64,000 nt of DNA, taken from contig NZ_LT985361.1 in assembly GCF_900269665.1 (NCBI RefSeq), positions 7,736,759 to 7,800,758 on the forward strand, written 5' to 3'. Each line of letters begins with the position of its first letter. Position 1 is the stretch's first letter. The position numbers and the translations under genes are program-made. Shown here in pieces: positions 34,768 to 43,638 of the stretch. This DNA is from Nocardia suismassiliense. GTDB taxonomy: Bacteria > Actinomycetota > Actinomycetes > Mycobacteriales > Mycobacteriaceae. The notes under the pieces are model-generated. The model was not told the DNA's origin. It saw nothing but the letters and a program-made list of their open reading frames with translations, and made no database searches.

Positions 34768-35538
34768 ATGACTTCACCTGTCGTGTTCCACGCGGTCGAA
34801 ATTTCCCTGCCCGACGGCACCGCTGAGGCCTACTTCGCCCATCCCGACGAGGGCGCAAGGCATCCGGGTCTGCTGTTCTATCCCGATGCGTTCGGCCTGC
34901 GGCCGTGGCTGCGGGAGATGGTGGAAACCATTGCGGCGCACGGATACGCCGTGCTCGCGCCGAACATCTTCTACCGGTCCGGTCGCGCACCGGTCCTGCC
35001 CATGCCCGACTTCAGCGAGCCGGATGCCCACGAGAAGTTCTTCGCCGCCTTGGCGCCGATCCGCGAGGTTCTCACACCCGACAAGGCCATGCAGGACGCG
35101 CACGGCTACCTCACCTGGCTGTCCGGCAACGAGCTGGTGGCGCCGGGCGCGCTCGCGACGACCGGCTACTGCATGGGCGGCAGGCTCGCGCTGCGCACCG
35201 CGGCGACGTTCGGCGCGCAGGTGGCCGCGGCGGCCAGCTTCCACGGCGGTTTCCTCGCCGCCGACGACCGGCCGGACAGCCCGCACCACAACGCGGCCGA
35301 CATCACCGCCGAGCTGTTCGTCGCGCACGCCGACCACGACTCGTCCATGCCGCCGGAACAGATCGCCCACCTCGAACAGGCCCTCGACAAAGCCGGCGTG
35401 CGCTACACGTCGGTCACCTACCCGGACGCCGCGCACGGTTTCACCATGCGGGACACGCCCGTCTATCAGGAGGACGCATACCAGCGTCACCTGCATGATC
35501 TCCTGGCGTTGCTCGGTCGCGCCTTCGCCCCGGAATAA
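34768..35538 (+). CDS. Dienelactone hydrolase family protein
   Basis: 256 residues, alpha/beta hydrolase. The triad of this family is visible: Cys nucleophile in GYCMGGRLA, Asp in HADHDSSMP and His in DAAHGFT. Dienelactone hydrolases open lactone rings in chloroaromatic degradation; many homologues act on other esters. GGAG lies 10 nt before ATG 34768. Single gene, no aromatic pathway around it. Confidence 0.88.
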   Translation: MTSPVVFHAVEISLPDGTAEAYFAHPDEGARHPGLLFYPDAFGLRPWLREMVETIAAHGYAVLAPNIFYRSGRAPVLPMPDFSEPDAHEKFFAALAPIREVLTPDKAMQDAHGYLTWLSGNELVAPGALATTGYCMGGRLALRTAATFGAQVAAAASFHGGFLAADDRPDSPHHNAADITAELFVAHADHDSSMPPEQIAHLEQALDKAGVRYTSVTYPDAAHGFTMRDTPVYQEDAYQRHLHDLLALLGRAFAPE

Positions 35539-35698
35539 AGGCCCTATCATCCGATGTTTCGGCTGGAGGCGGTATCGACTCCAGCCACGGGGCCGGACTG
35601 TGCCGTCACACGACCGACCGGCCGGTTTACGGGGGCGTTATCCCCGGAACCGCCGGTTCCGCATAGTGTTGTCGGCAGGCGATCATCGGGAGGACCAC

Positions 35699-35758
35699 AT
35701 GGCCGAGCTGGTGTGGATGGAGGAACGCGACGGCGGGGCGGAGTATCCGCGTGGGTGA
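35699..35758 (+). CDS. 19-codon leader ORF overlapping the DUF2156 gene
   Basis: ATG at 35699 has a near-perfect GGGAGG ribosome site 5 nt upstream and encodes MAELVWMEERDGGAEYPRG. Its TGA (35756-35758) overlaps the GTG start of the next gene (35751) by 8 bp in another frame. Such an arrangement favours translational coupling. No attenuator hairpin or run of one regulatory amino acid is seen. Could be chance, but the ribosome site is better than that of the main gene. Confidence 0.4.
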   Translation: MAELVWMEERDGGAEYPRG

Positions 35759-37142
35759 CCAACGGGGCGCGGCCGCCGCGACGCCGCGCTACTCGGCCTT
35801 TACCGGGTACCGCCAAGCTGCCCTCACGACCACCACGACGACCCGGCCTGTCTTCATCGGCGTCGCGCTGATCGTCAGCGTGCTGCTGGTGTACGCGGCG
35901 CATCCGGCGGCGCAGGAGGGGCCGGATCACGCGTGGTTCCTCGGTATCGCGGTGGCCGGCGTCTTCGTGGCCCGCGGCCTGCATCTGCGGCGCCCGATCA
36001 CGCTGCCGCACTTCACGGTCGCCCTCCTGGTTTTGGCGATCGCCCATCTCGCCTACCGCGCGGAACATCCGAGCTACGGATTCGTGCTGCTCGCCGCCAG
36101 CGGTTTCATCATGGTGCTGCCGCAGTCGAGTAAGCCGCAGCCCGAACAGCTCTATCGCGTCGCCGAACTGGTCGGCCGCACCGAGCGCGACCCGCTCGCT
36201 CCGTTCGCGCTGCACTCCTCGAAAACCTATTTTTTCAACGCGAATTCGACCGCGGCGATCGGCTACCGGACCCGCTTCGGCATCGCCGTGGTGGCGGGCG
36301 ACCCGATCGGGGACCGTGCGGCGTTCCCCGAACTGCTCACGGAGTTCTCCGATTTCGCGATCAACCAGGGCTGGCGCGTCGCGGTGCTCGGCGCCAGCCC
36401 GGCGCTGGCCGATATGTGGCGGCGCCGCGCGCTGGAACACCGTGGGCTGCATGCCGTTCCGATCGGCCGCGACGTGGTGATCGAAGTGGACGACTTCGCG
36501 CTGGTCGGCAGGCATTACCGCAATCTGCGCCAAGCCGTCAGCCGCACCCGCAATTTCGGTGTCGCCACCGAGATCGTGGACGAGTCGGCGCTCACCGATC
36601 AGCAACGCGACGGGCTGCTCGCCATCGTCGACGAATGGGGCAGGGGCAGGCAGACGCGCGGCTTCTCGATGATCCTCGATCACCTGCTGGACGGGCGGAA
36701 CCCGAACATGCTGGTGGTCATGGCCAAGGACGCGGACGGGACGCTGTCCGGCTTCCAGCGTTACGGCATGTCCAACCGGGGCCGCGAACTGAGCCTCGAT
36801 GTGCCGTGGCGGCGCAAGGACGCCCCGAACGGCCTGGACGAGCGGATGATCATCGACCTGGTCGACTACGCCCGCGCGCACGACATCCACCGGATCTCGT
36901 TGGCGTTCGCGCCTTTTCCCGAGCTCTTCGCCGACAAGCACAAGTCGCGCACCGCGAAGCTCATCTATGTGCTTGTGCACCTCGGTGATCCGCTGATCCG
37001 GCTGGAGTCGCTGTACCGATTCCTGCGCAAGTTCCACGCGCTGTCGGACCAGCGGTATGTGCTGATCCGCTGGCGCGAGGTCGTCATCGCCGCCGCCGCG
37101 CTGCTTACCCTGGAGTTCGCACCGCACCGCCGCGAACACTGA
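35751..37142 (+). CDS. DUF2156 / phosphatidylglycerol lysyltransferase-domain membrane protein
   Basis: 463 residues. N-terminal hydrophobic segments (PVFIGVALIVSVLLVYAA, WFLGIAVAGVFVARGL, HFTVALLVLAIAHL, FVLLAASGFIMVLP), then a GNAT-like DUF2156 domain (about 150-440) as in MprF, with RHYRNLRQAVSRTRNFGV and GFSMILDHLLDGRNP. MprF-type enzymes move lysine from Lys-tRNA to phosphatidylglycerol, lowering membrane charge and peptide sensitivity. It is shorter than MprF, lacking the full flippase part. GTG start inside the overlapping leader ORF. Confidence 0.83.
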   Translation: MGDQRGAAAATPRYSAFTGYRQAALTTTTTTRPVFIGVALIVSVLLVYAAHPAAQEGPDHAWFLGIAVAGVFVARGLHLRRPITLPHFTVALLVLAIAHLAYRAEHPSYGFVLLAASGFIMVLPQSSKPQPEQLYRVAELVGRTERDPLAPFALHSSKTYFFNANSTAAIGYRTRFGIAVVAGDPIGDRAAFPELLTEFSDFAINQGWRVAVLGASPALADMWRRRALEHRGLHAVPIGRDVVIEVDDFALVGRHYRNLRQAVSRTRNFGVATEIVDESALTDQQRDGLLAIVDEWGRGRQTRGFSMILDHLLDGRNPNMLVVMAKDADGTLSGFQRYGMSNRGRELSLDVPWRRKDAPNGLDERMIIDLVDYARAHDIHRISLAFAPFPELFADKHKSRTAKLIYVLVHLGDPLIRLESLYRFLRKFHALSDQRYVLIRWREVVIAAAALLTLEFAPHRREH

Positions 37143-37150
37143 GGAACCCG

Positions 37151-38092
37151 ATGGAACTGACCCACACCGATATCAAAGCCGCCGTCGCGCGGGTGGCCGG
37201 CCGCGTCCGGCCGGTTGCCGTCGCCGCCGCCGACGACGGCGCGGGACAGTTGTGGTTGGCCCTGGAGTTGATGCAGCACACCGGCAGCTTCAAGGCGCGC
37301 GGCGCACTGAATTTCCTACTGACACATCAGGAGAACGGCACACTGCCGGACGCGGGCGTGACGATCGCCTCCGGCGGCAACGCCGGGCTGGCGTGCGCGT
37401 GGGCCGCCCGGGAACAGGGCGTCCGCGCCACTGTGTTCCTGCCGACCACCGCGCCGAAGGTGAAGGTGGACCGCCTGCGCTCCTACGGCGCCGAGGTCAC
37501 GTTGATCGGCACGCAGTACGCCGACGCACTCGCGGCCAGTCGCGAATTCGCCGCCACGACAGGCGCTTTGCTGTCGCACGCGTACGACAATCCGCTCATC
37601 GCCGCGGGTGCGGGCACGCTGATGGCCGAGATCCACCAGCAGCTGCCCGAGCTGGACACCGTGGTGGTCGCCGTCGGTGGTGGCGGCCTGTTTGCCGGAG
37701 TAGCCACTGCCGCAGCTCATTACGGCGTACGGACGGTCGCGGTGGAGCCGAGGTATTGCCGTGCGCTCAACGCATCGATCGAGGCGGGGCAGATCGTCGA
37801 TGTCGACGTCGACTCGATCGCCGCCGACTCCCTCGGTGCGCGCCGTGCCACCGAGTTGGCGCTGCATGCCGCGCAGCACTACGACGTCGTCTCGCTGCTC
37901 GTCGACGACGCGGACATCGTCGCGGCCCGCCGCGCCGTCTGGGAGGACCGCCGCCTCGCCGTCGAATACGGTGCCGCGACAGCACTTGCCGCGGTGTTCG
38001 GCGACCAGCCCGCTTACCGGCCCGAGCCCGGCGAGCAGGTGTGCGTCGTGGTGTGTGGTGCGAATACCGACCCGTCGGATCTCGCGACGTAG
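37151..38092 (+). CDS. Serine/threonine dehydratase-like PLP enzyme
   Basis: 313 residues, fold type II PLP enzyme. The PLP lysine is in HTGSFKARGA (about residue 46), the substrate loop is SGGNAG, and VGGGGLFAG binds the cofactor phosphate. Converts Ser or Thr to the 2-oxo acid and ammonia, or racemises Ser; specificity not readable. GAGG precedes ATG, 8 bp after the DUF2156 stop, so probably same operon. Confidence 0.87.
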   Translation: MELTHTDIKAAVARVAGRVRPVAVAAADDGAGQLWLALELMQHTGSFKARGALNFLLTHQENGTLPDAGVTIASGGNAGLACAWAAREQGVRATVFLPTTAPKVKVDRLRSYGAEVTLIGTQYADALAASREFAATTGALLSHAYDNPLIAAGAGTLMAEIHQQLPELDTVVVAVGGGGLFAGVATAAAHYGVRTVAVEPRYCRALNASIEAGQIVDVDVDSIAADSLGARRATELALHAAQHYDVVSLLVDDADIVAARRAVWEDRRLAVEYGAATALAAVFGDQPAYRPEPGEQVCVVVCGANTDPSDLAT

Positions 38093-38188
38093 GAGCTACC
38101 ACGTCTCCGTTGCTCCCACGGATTTCCGGCGAACACCACTGTGCGGCGCTACGCTCGTACCGTCTTCGATCCCGACGGAAGCACTTCC

Positions 38189-38734
38189 ATGGCGCTCGCA
38201 TCCCGCATGGTTCCCCTCGGTACACCGGCACCGGACTTCTCCCTGCCCGACCTCGATCAGCAGACGCACTCGCGCGCGGACTTCGAAAACGGGCCTGGTC
38301 TGCTGGTCGTCTTCGCATCGAACCACTGCCCCTACGTCAAGCATCTCGAGTCGGCGCTCGGCGCGCTCGTCGACTCGCTGCCCATGCCGACCGTGGCAAT
38401 CAGCACCAACGACGCCGCCAACTACCCCGACGACGCCCCGGTCCACCTGCGTGACCAGGCAATTCGCGCGGGCTGGACGTTTCCCTACCTGATCGACGAG
38501 TCGCAGGAGGTGGGCCGCGCCTTCCAAGCCGCGTGCACGCCCGACTTCTTCCTCTACGACGCGTCCCTCACGCTCGCCTACCGCGGCGCCTTCGACGAAT
38601 CCACGCCCGGTAACGGGAAACCGTTGACCGGCAACGACTTACGGACCGCGATCGAAACCGTCCTGGACGGTAAGCCGGTGCCGGAACCACACCGGCCCAG
38701 CATGGGCTGCTCGATCAAGTGGCGGGCCGACTGA
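38189..38734 (+). CDS. Thioredoxin-fold (AhpC/TSA-like) protein with one active-site Cys
   Basis: 181 residues. N-terminal GTPAPDFSLPDLDQQTH is the AhpC/TSA entry. At the active site the sequence is FASNHCPYVKHLE: only the second cysteine of a CxxC is kept, the first position being Ser/Asn. This form is common in proteins annotated as 'thioredoxin family'. A later C-T-P (AACTPDFF) may be a second redox Cys. CGGAAG precedes ATG. Confidence 0.82.
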   Translation: MALASRMVPLGTPAPDFSLPDLDQQTHSRADFENGPGLLVVFASNHCPYVKHLESALGALVDSLPMPTVAISTNDAANYPDDAPVHLRDQAIRAGWTFPYLIDESQEVGRAFQAACTPDFFLYDASLTLAYRGAFDESTPGNGKPLTGNDLRTAIETVLDGKPVPEPHRPSMGCSIKWRAD

Positions 38735-38823
38735 AACACCCGCGACAAGCGGCGCCGAGTAGGCGAAAATATCGCAAGACAACGTCACAGGGCCTGACAA
38801 GTCCGACGAAAGGGGTGGGGACG

Positions 38824-39747
38824 TTGGCAACTATCGTCCTTGTACACGGCATCGCGCAGGAGCAAGCGGCGGCCGACACGCTGGAAATTCAATGGCTGCC
38901 AGGACTGGCGGGCGGGGTGCGCAATCACGGCGACAACGAACTCGCCGATCGACTCTGGCGCAACGGTCTACCCGGCGACATCTCGACACGAATGGCCTAC
39001 TACGGCAACAAGTTCCTCGCCAAGGGCGCCCAGGGCACCGCGGTGGGCGACCTCGACGACGAGCAGCTCGTGCTCATGGAACAGCTCGCCGAGGTGTGGT
39101 TGGCCAACGCCGCCGAGCACGCGGGTGACCAGCGCGACCGGGCGACCGCCCAGCGGCTGACCGCCGTGCCACCGCCGGACGCCCGGCCGCAGGGCGTCAA
39201 AGCCGCACTGCGCCCGGCCCTCAACGCACTGGTCCGGCTGCGCTGGTTCGCGCCGTTCGGCGTCGGGCTCGCCGAGAAGTTCGTGGTGCGCGCGCTTTCC
39301 CAGGTCAGCCGCTACTTCACCGACGACGAGGTGCGCGAGTACGCCCAGCAGCAGGTGCTCGCCCATGTCGGCCCGGACACCAAGCTCGTCATCGCGCATT
39401 CCCTCGGCTCGGTCGTCGCCTACGAGGCGCTGCACCGGGTCGACCAGGAGGTGACCCTGCTGACCATGGGTTCCCCGCTCGGCCTGCGCACCGTCATCTA
39501 TGACCGGCTCCGCCCGCAACCTTCCACCGTCCCCAAATCCGTGGGCAACTGGTACAACCTGGTCGACCGCGACGACCTGGTCGCCGCCCACCTCGACCTC
39601 GCCCCATACTTCCCGCCGTTCCCCGGCTCCGACGTCACCCCGATCACCGAGGAGCCGCTGGACAACGGTGCGAGCCCGCACGACTCCACGCACTACCTGA
39701 CGAAGGCGATCACCGGCGGCATCGTCTCCAAAGCGCTGGCAGGCTAA
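38824..39747 (+). CDS. Alpha/beta hydrolase (lipase/PGAP1-like)
   Basis: 307 residues. Begins with the strand TIVLVHGIAQEQ (oxyanion loop); the nucleophile elbow is AHSLGSVVAYEAL (Ser in HSLGS); later NLVDRDDLVA and PHDSTHYL could supply Asp and His. Resembles lipases of unknown substrate. TTG 38824 follows AAGGGG by 9 nt; GTG 38815 is the alternative. Confidence 0.75.
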   Translation: MATIVLVHGIAQEQAAADTLEIQWLPGLAGGVRNHGDNELADRLWRNGLPGDISTRMAYYGNKFLAKGAQGTAVGDLDDEQLVLMEQLAEVWLANAAEHAGDQRDRATAQRLTAVPPPDARPQGVKAALRPALNALVRLRWFAPFGVGLAEKFVVRALSQVSRYFTDDEVREYAQQQVLAHVGPDTKLVIAHSLGSVVAYEALHRVDQEVTLLTMGSPLGLRTVIYDRLRPQPSTVPKSVGNWYNLVDRDDLVAAHLDLAPYFPPFPGSDVTPITEEPLDNGASPHDSTHYLTKAITGGIVSKALAG

Positions 39748-39821
39748 CGCCTTTCGAGGATCTCCCCAGCAGCCCGGTCGGCAAACCAGCCACCGAGCCA
39801 CCTGGACGCGATGACAACTAC

Positions 39822-39851
39822 TTGATTTACACATACGTACGAACGTATTGT
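39822..39851 (+). promoter_or_regulatory. SGNH gene promoter with embedded operator
   Basis: TTGATT (39822-39827) and TATTGT (39846-39851) are 18 bp apart; ATG follows 6 nt later. Inside lies the inverted repeat ATACGT-ACGA-ACGTAT (39833-39848), typical of TetR operators and placed to block RNA polymerase. Confidence 0.7.
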
Positions 39852-39857
39852 TTGTCC

Positions 39858-40571
39858 ATGACCCTGGCTCGCCCCACCACCGAAGAGACCGATCCGTTCT
39901 GCCTTCCTCCCCTGGAGGCCGCGGCGCTGCTCTTCGACGCACCCTGGCAACGGTTTGCCGTGATCGGCGACAGCCTCTCCGCGGGCACCGGCGATCCGAC
40001 GCCGGGCTACACGACCCTCGGCTGGCCCGACCGGGTCGCCGACGTCCTGCGGCGCGTCCGGCCCGACCTGGCCTACCTCAACACCGCGGTGGTCGGGGCA
40101 ACCACCATGGAAACCCTGCGGCACCAAGCGGATCGGATGCGCGAATTCGCGCCCGACCTCCTGCATCTGCCCTCCGGCGCGAACGATATCGTGCGCCGCG
40201 CACCGGATTTCGATGAGATCGAGCAGATTCTGCGGGACATGTACCGGATGGCGGCAGGCACGGGCGCCCAGCTGACCACGTTCACCCTCGGCAAAGCCTA
40301 TGTCGTACCGGTCTTTCCGGACTTTCGCGACCGAGTCCGCCGACTCAACGACATCACCCGCACGCTGGCCGCGGAATTCGACGCCACGGTGATCGACATG
40401 TGGGACCACCCGTTGAACGATCGACCGAACCTGTTGAGCGCGGACGGCATTCACTTCAGCACTGCGGGCCAGGCGGTCCTGGCCGGCGAGGTCGTCCGGC
40501 AGCTCGCGCACCTGCTCGACACCCCCGTGCCGCGGGCCGTGCCGGACGGCCCGCGGCGGATCACCTACTGA
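39858..40571 (+). CDS. SGNH/GDSL hydrolase
   Basis: 237 residues. Block I GDSLSAGTGD (Ser nucleophile), block III PSGANDIV (Asn) and block V SADGIHFSTAGQ (Asp, His) complete the SGNH esterase set. No signal peptide is visible, so a cytosolic esterase acting on small esters or acyl groups. Leaderless from a promoter with an embedded TetR-type operator, yet no TetR gene is adjacent. The stop overlaps the opposing gene's end by 7 bp. Confidence 0.87.
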   Translation: MTLARPTTEETDPFCLPPLEAAALLFDAPWQRFAVIGDSLSAGTGDPTPGYTTLGWPDRVADVLRRVRPDLAYLNTAVVGATTMETLRHQADRMREFAPDLLHLPSGANDIVRRAPDFDEIEQILRDMYRMAAGTGAQLTTFTLGKAYVVPVFPDFRDRVRRLNDITRTLAAEFDATVIDMWDHPLNDRPNLLSADGIHFSTAGQAVLAGEVVRQLAHLLDTPVPRAVPDGPRRITY

Positions 40572-41179
40572 TCCGCGTGCGGCAGGTTGGCTTTCGCTTC
40601 CTCGTAGCCGCCGGTGGGCGCGGCCTCATCCTTGGTGTAGACCAGGTGCAGCACGCCGGTGGTGAAGGTTTCCGAGGAGAGCAGCCGCAGCGGCAGCGTC
40701 GTGTCCCGATCCTCGAACAGCCGCAGGCCCTTGCCCACCACGATGGGGTGCACCAGCAGATGCAGCTCGTCCAGCAGTCCGGCGTCGAGCAGCTGGCGGA
40801 CGACGGAGACCGACCCGCTCATGGCGATATCGCCGCCCGGCTCGTTCTTCAGCGCGGTCACCGCCTCGATCAGCTCGCCCTTCAACACCTCCGAATTGCG
40901 CCAGGTGAGGTCGAGATCCTGATGCGAAACGACGATCTTGCGGGCATCGCCGAACGACTTGGCCATCTCCGCGTCCTCACCACCCGCGGTTTCCCGCTCC
41001 GGCCAGGCCGCCGCGAAACCTTCGTAGGTGACGCGGCCGAGCAGCATCGTGTCGGCGTTGCCCATCTGTGCGGTGACCGCCACGCCCATCTCGTCGTTGA
41101 AGTACGGGAAGTGCCAGTCCTGCGGATCGGCGACCACGCCGTCGAGGGCGGCGAACAAGCCTGCGGTGATTTTCCTCAT
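40565..41179 (-). CDS. Dihydrofolate-reductase-fold (RibD C-terminal-like) protein
   Basis: 204 residues: KITAGLFAALDGVVADP start, then ADTMLLGRVTYEGFAAAWP and the GSVSVVRQLLDAGLLDELHLLVHPIVVGKGLRLF segment in outline match the YwjB/YyaP RibD-C group. These bind NADPH; real substrates are unknown and it is not expected to be the folate enzyme. Tail-to-tail overlap with the SGNH gene. Confidence 0.85.
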   Translation of the reverse strand: MRKITAGLFAALDGVVADPQDWHFPYFNDEMGVAVTAQMGNADTMLLGRVTYEGFAAAWPERETAGGEDAEMAKSFGDARKIVVSHQDLDLTWRNSEVLKGELIEAVTALKNEPGGDIAMSGSVSVVRQLLDAGLLDELHLLVHPIVVGKGLRLFEDRDTTLPLRLLSSETFTTGVLHLVYTKDEAAPTGGYEEAKANLPHADQ

Positions 41180-41256
41180 CGTCCAACTCCTGGATCAGTA
41201 GTGCCTGTGTTGCCTGATCTGACGAGGTGGCGATCGAAAAATCATCGGCCTGCGGC

Positions 41257-41973
41257 TCAGACCCGTTCGGCCTCCACCACCCAGATGGGCAGCAGCATAG
41301 AGCCGTCCTCGTCGTACTCGAGTTGTACGCCGTCGCGTTCGAAAACCTCCTGCAACGTCGGGGTCGGTTTGATCGCGGTGAGCTTGCCGCGGCGGAACTC
41401 GGTGAGATGCCAATCCGGTGCCCGGAAGGCGGTGCGCAGTTCGTCCTCGCCGATCGCGAACGGAGCGTAGGAGTCGCTGTATTCGGCTTCGCAGAAACAG
41501 AATTGGATCAATCGCCCGCCGGGCCGGAGCACTCGGTGCAGCGCCGCCACGTAGGGCTTGCGCTGTTCCGGATCCAGGCAATGGGCGAGGGCACTGCTGA
41601 CTACAGTGTCGAACCGGTTGTCGTAGCCGGCGAGCACCGTCGCGTCCGCGACGGCGAACGACGCCGCCACACCATTTTCCGCCGCCCGGGCCCGGGCCGC
41701 TTCGATCGCCGTCGGCGCGAAATCCAGCCCGGTGACCCGGTAGCCGAGGCCGGCCAGATAAACACTGGTATCCCCTCGGCCACAACCGATGTCGAGCACA
41801 TCGCCGGTGATCCGGCCCGCCTGCTCGAACTCAACGAGCAGCGGTTGCGGCCGGTCGATCTCCCAGGGGAGCCGGTCCATGGTCACACCCTCGAAGGGGG
41901 TGCCGCTGCTGTAAGCATGTTCGTAGTCGATCGTCGATGGGACGACTCGGGGTGTTCCGTCATTCTCGGTCAT
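41257..41973 (-). CDS. Class I SAM-dependent methyltransferase
   Basis: 238 residues. Motif I VLDIGCGRGDTSVYLAGLG, acidic VTGLDFAPTAIEAAR, and motif III VLRPGGRL show a small-molecule methyltransferase. N-terminal PWEIDRPQP segment is typical of the thiopurine-methyltransferase-like subset. ATG 41973 chosen; TTG 41979 possible. Substrate unknown. Confidence 0.85.
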   Translation of the reverse strand: MTENDGTPRVVPSTIDYEHAYSSGTPFEGVTMDRLPWEIDRPQPLLVEFEQAGRITGDVLDIGCGRGDTSVYLAGLGYRVTGLDFAPTAIEAARARAAENGVAASFAVADATVLAGYDNRFDTVVSSALAHCLDPEQRKPYVAALHRVLRPGGRLIQFCFCEAEYSDSYAPFAIGEDELRTAFRAPDWHLTEFRRGKLTAIKPTPTLQEVFERDGVQLEYDEDGSMLLPIWVVEAERV

Positions 41974-42078
41974 AACCAACCTGTCCCTCGCCTTGCTGGT
42001 GGATCGGGATTCGACGGATGAATTCTATCGAGAAACGGAGCGCGTTACTCCGGTTGACGTGACAAGCTTCCGCGCTGG

Positions 42079-43035
42079 TCAGCCGTCGATTGCGGCCCGT
42101 GAAAAGGCCGCGCGATAGCTGTGCGGGCTGGTACCGACGACTCGCTTGAACCTATCCCGGAACGCGGTCGGCGAACCGAAACCGACCTGCCCCGCGATCC
42201 GGTCCACCGGGTGACCGGTCGATTCGAGCAGGTACTGCGCCTGGCGAATACGGGCCCGCAGCAGCCACTGCAACGGCGTTGTCCCGGTCTGTTCGCGGAA
42301 GCGGCGGTTGAGCGTGCGCGTGCTCATCCCGGCCTGCGCGGCGATGTCCTCCAGGGTCAGGTCCTTCGCGAAATTGTCCTGGAGCCAACGGGTTATCGGT
42401 TCCAGCGCCGAACCGCGCGGGGTCGGCGGCTGGTCGTGCACGATGAACTGTGCCTGTCCCCCTTCACGTTCCAGCGGGACCACCGAGAGACGCGCCGCGT
42501 CGGCGGCGATCGCGGAGCCGTGATCGCGGCGAATCAGGTGCAGGCACAGGTCGATTCCCGCGGCGGCGCCCGCCGAGGTGAGCAGCTGACCGTTGTCCAC
42601 GTAGAGCACGTCCGGGTCGACATCGATGGCGGGGTAGCGGGCCGCGAACTCGGTGGCGGCGGCCCAGTGCGTGGTCGCGCGTTGTCCGTCGAGCAGGCCG
42701 GTGGCGGCGAGGACGAAGGCGCCGACGCAGATCGAGGCGATGCGAGTGCCCGCGGCGGCCGCCTGCCGCAGCGCGTCGAGCACGTCGTCGGCGACCGGCA
42801 GCATGGGATCGGTCCGGCCCGGCACGATGATGGTGTCCGCGTCGGCCAGTGCCGTCAGGTCGAACGGTGGTTGCAGTATGAACGCACCGGCATCCACCGT
42901 CGGCGCGGCGCCGCAGACCCGTACCCGATACGCGGGCCGTCCGTCGGGCAGCCTGGCGCAGCCGAACACGTCGATGGGTGTCGTGAGGTCGGAGGGGATG
43001 ACCTGGTCCAGTGCGAGAACAGCCACCACATGCAT
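42079..43035 (-). CDS. GlxA-type transcriptional regulator (DJ-1/PfpI plus AraC HTH)
   Basis: 318 residues. Residues 1-180 are a DJ-1/PfpI domain with the nucleophile-elbow cysteine in SICVGAFVLAATG; residues 215-310 are an AraC double HTH (TLEDIAAQAGMSTRTLNRRFREQTG and VDRIAGQVGFGSPTAFRDRFKRVVG in outline). Cytosolic regulator, ligand unknown. TAGCAT lies 6 nt before ATG 43035: leaderless. Confidence 0.92.
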   Translation of the reverse strand: MHVVAVLALDQVIPSDLTTPIDVFGCARLPDGRPAYRVRVCGAAPTVDAGAFILQPPFDLTALADADTIIVPGRTDPMLPVADDVLDALRQAAAAGTRIASICVGAFVLAATGLLDGQRATTHWAAATEFAARYPAIDVDPDVLYVDNGQLLTSAGAAAGIDLCLHLIRRDHGSAIAADAARLSVVPLEREGGQAQFIVHDQPPTPRGSALEPITRWLQDNFAKDLTLEDIAAQAGMSTRTLNRRFREQTGTTPLQWLLRARIRQAQYLLESTGHPVDRIAGQVGFGSPTAFRDRFKRVVGTSPHSYRAAFSRAAIDG

Positions 43036-43188
43036 GGCCCCATGCTAGGTCGCTGCCAGATTCTCGCCAACAGGGCTGACTTGCTGGTACCGCTCGAAAG
43101 GCCAGTTCAGTGCAGTTGGCCAGAATCGACCGGTGTATGGCAGTTTCGCCTATTCCTCACCGGACGGATCGCCGCTAACCTCGCCGCT

Positions 43189-43638
43189 GTGACGAAGTTT
43201 CTGCTGTCGGTCCACGTGCTGGCCGTGATCCTCGCTGTCGGACCGGTGACGGTCGCGGCGAGCATGTTCCCGCCGACCACACGACGTGCCCTCGCGGACA
43301 ACGGTAGCGAACCCGCCGTGCTCGCGACGCTGCACCGCATCTGCCGCGTCTATGCCTACCTCGGGATCCTCGTCCCGATCTTCGGCGCGCTCACCGCGCT
43401 CAGCCTCGGCGTGCTCACCGACCCCTGGCTCATCGTTTCCATCGGCTTGACCGCCGCCGCGGGTGGGGTGCTCGCGCTGCTCATCCTGCCGGGCCAGCAC
43501 AAGATCCTCGCCGACCTGCCCGGCGCGACGCCCACCCTGATCCGCCGACTCGGCATGGACACAGGCATTTTCAACCTGCTGTGGGTCGTCGTCACCGTGC
43601 TGATGATCGTCCGTCCTGGTTCCACCACCGGGGCCTAG
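43189..43638 (+). CDS. Four-helix membrane protein, DUF2269-like
   Basis: 149 residues, almost entirely four membrane helices (FLLSVHVLAVILAVGPVTVAA, VYAYLGILVPIFGALTAL, WLIVSIGLTAAAGGVLALLIL, FNLLWVVVTVLMIV). The first helix with its histidine resembles DUF2269 proteins. Function unknown. GTG 43189 is 7 nt after TAACCT: leaderless. Stop codon shares CTAG with the opposing gene. Confidence 0.7.
   Translation: MTKFLLSVHVLAVILAVGPVTVAASMFPPTTRRALADNGSEPAVLATLHRICRVYAYLGILVPIFGALTALSLGVLTDPWLIVSIGLTAAAGGVLALLILPGQHKILADLPGATPTLIRRLGMDTGIFNLLWVVVTVLMIVRPGSTTGA

Noticed and set aside
35547..37139. 530-codon minus-strand frame opposite DUF2156
   Set aside because: Antisense to a gene with clear membrane segments and family match.
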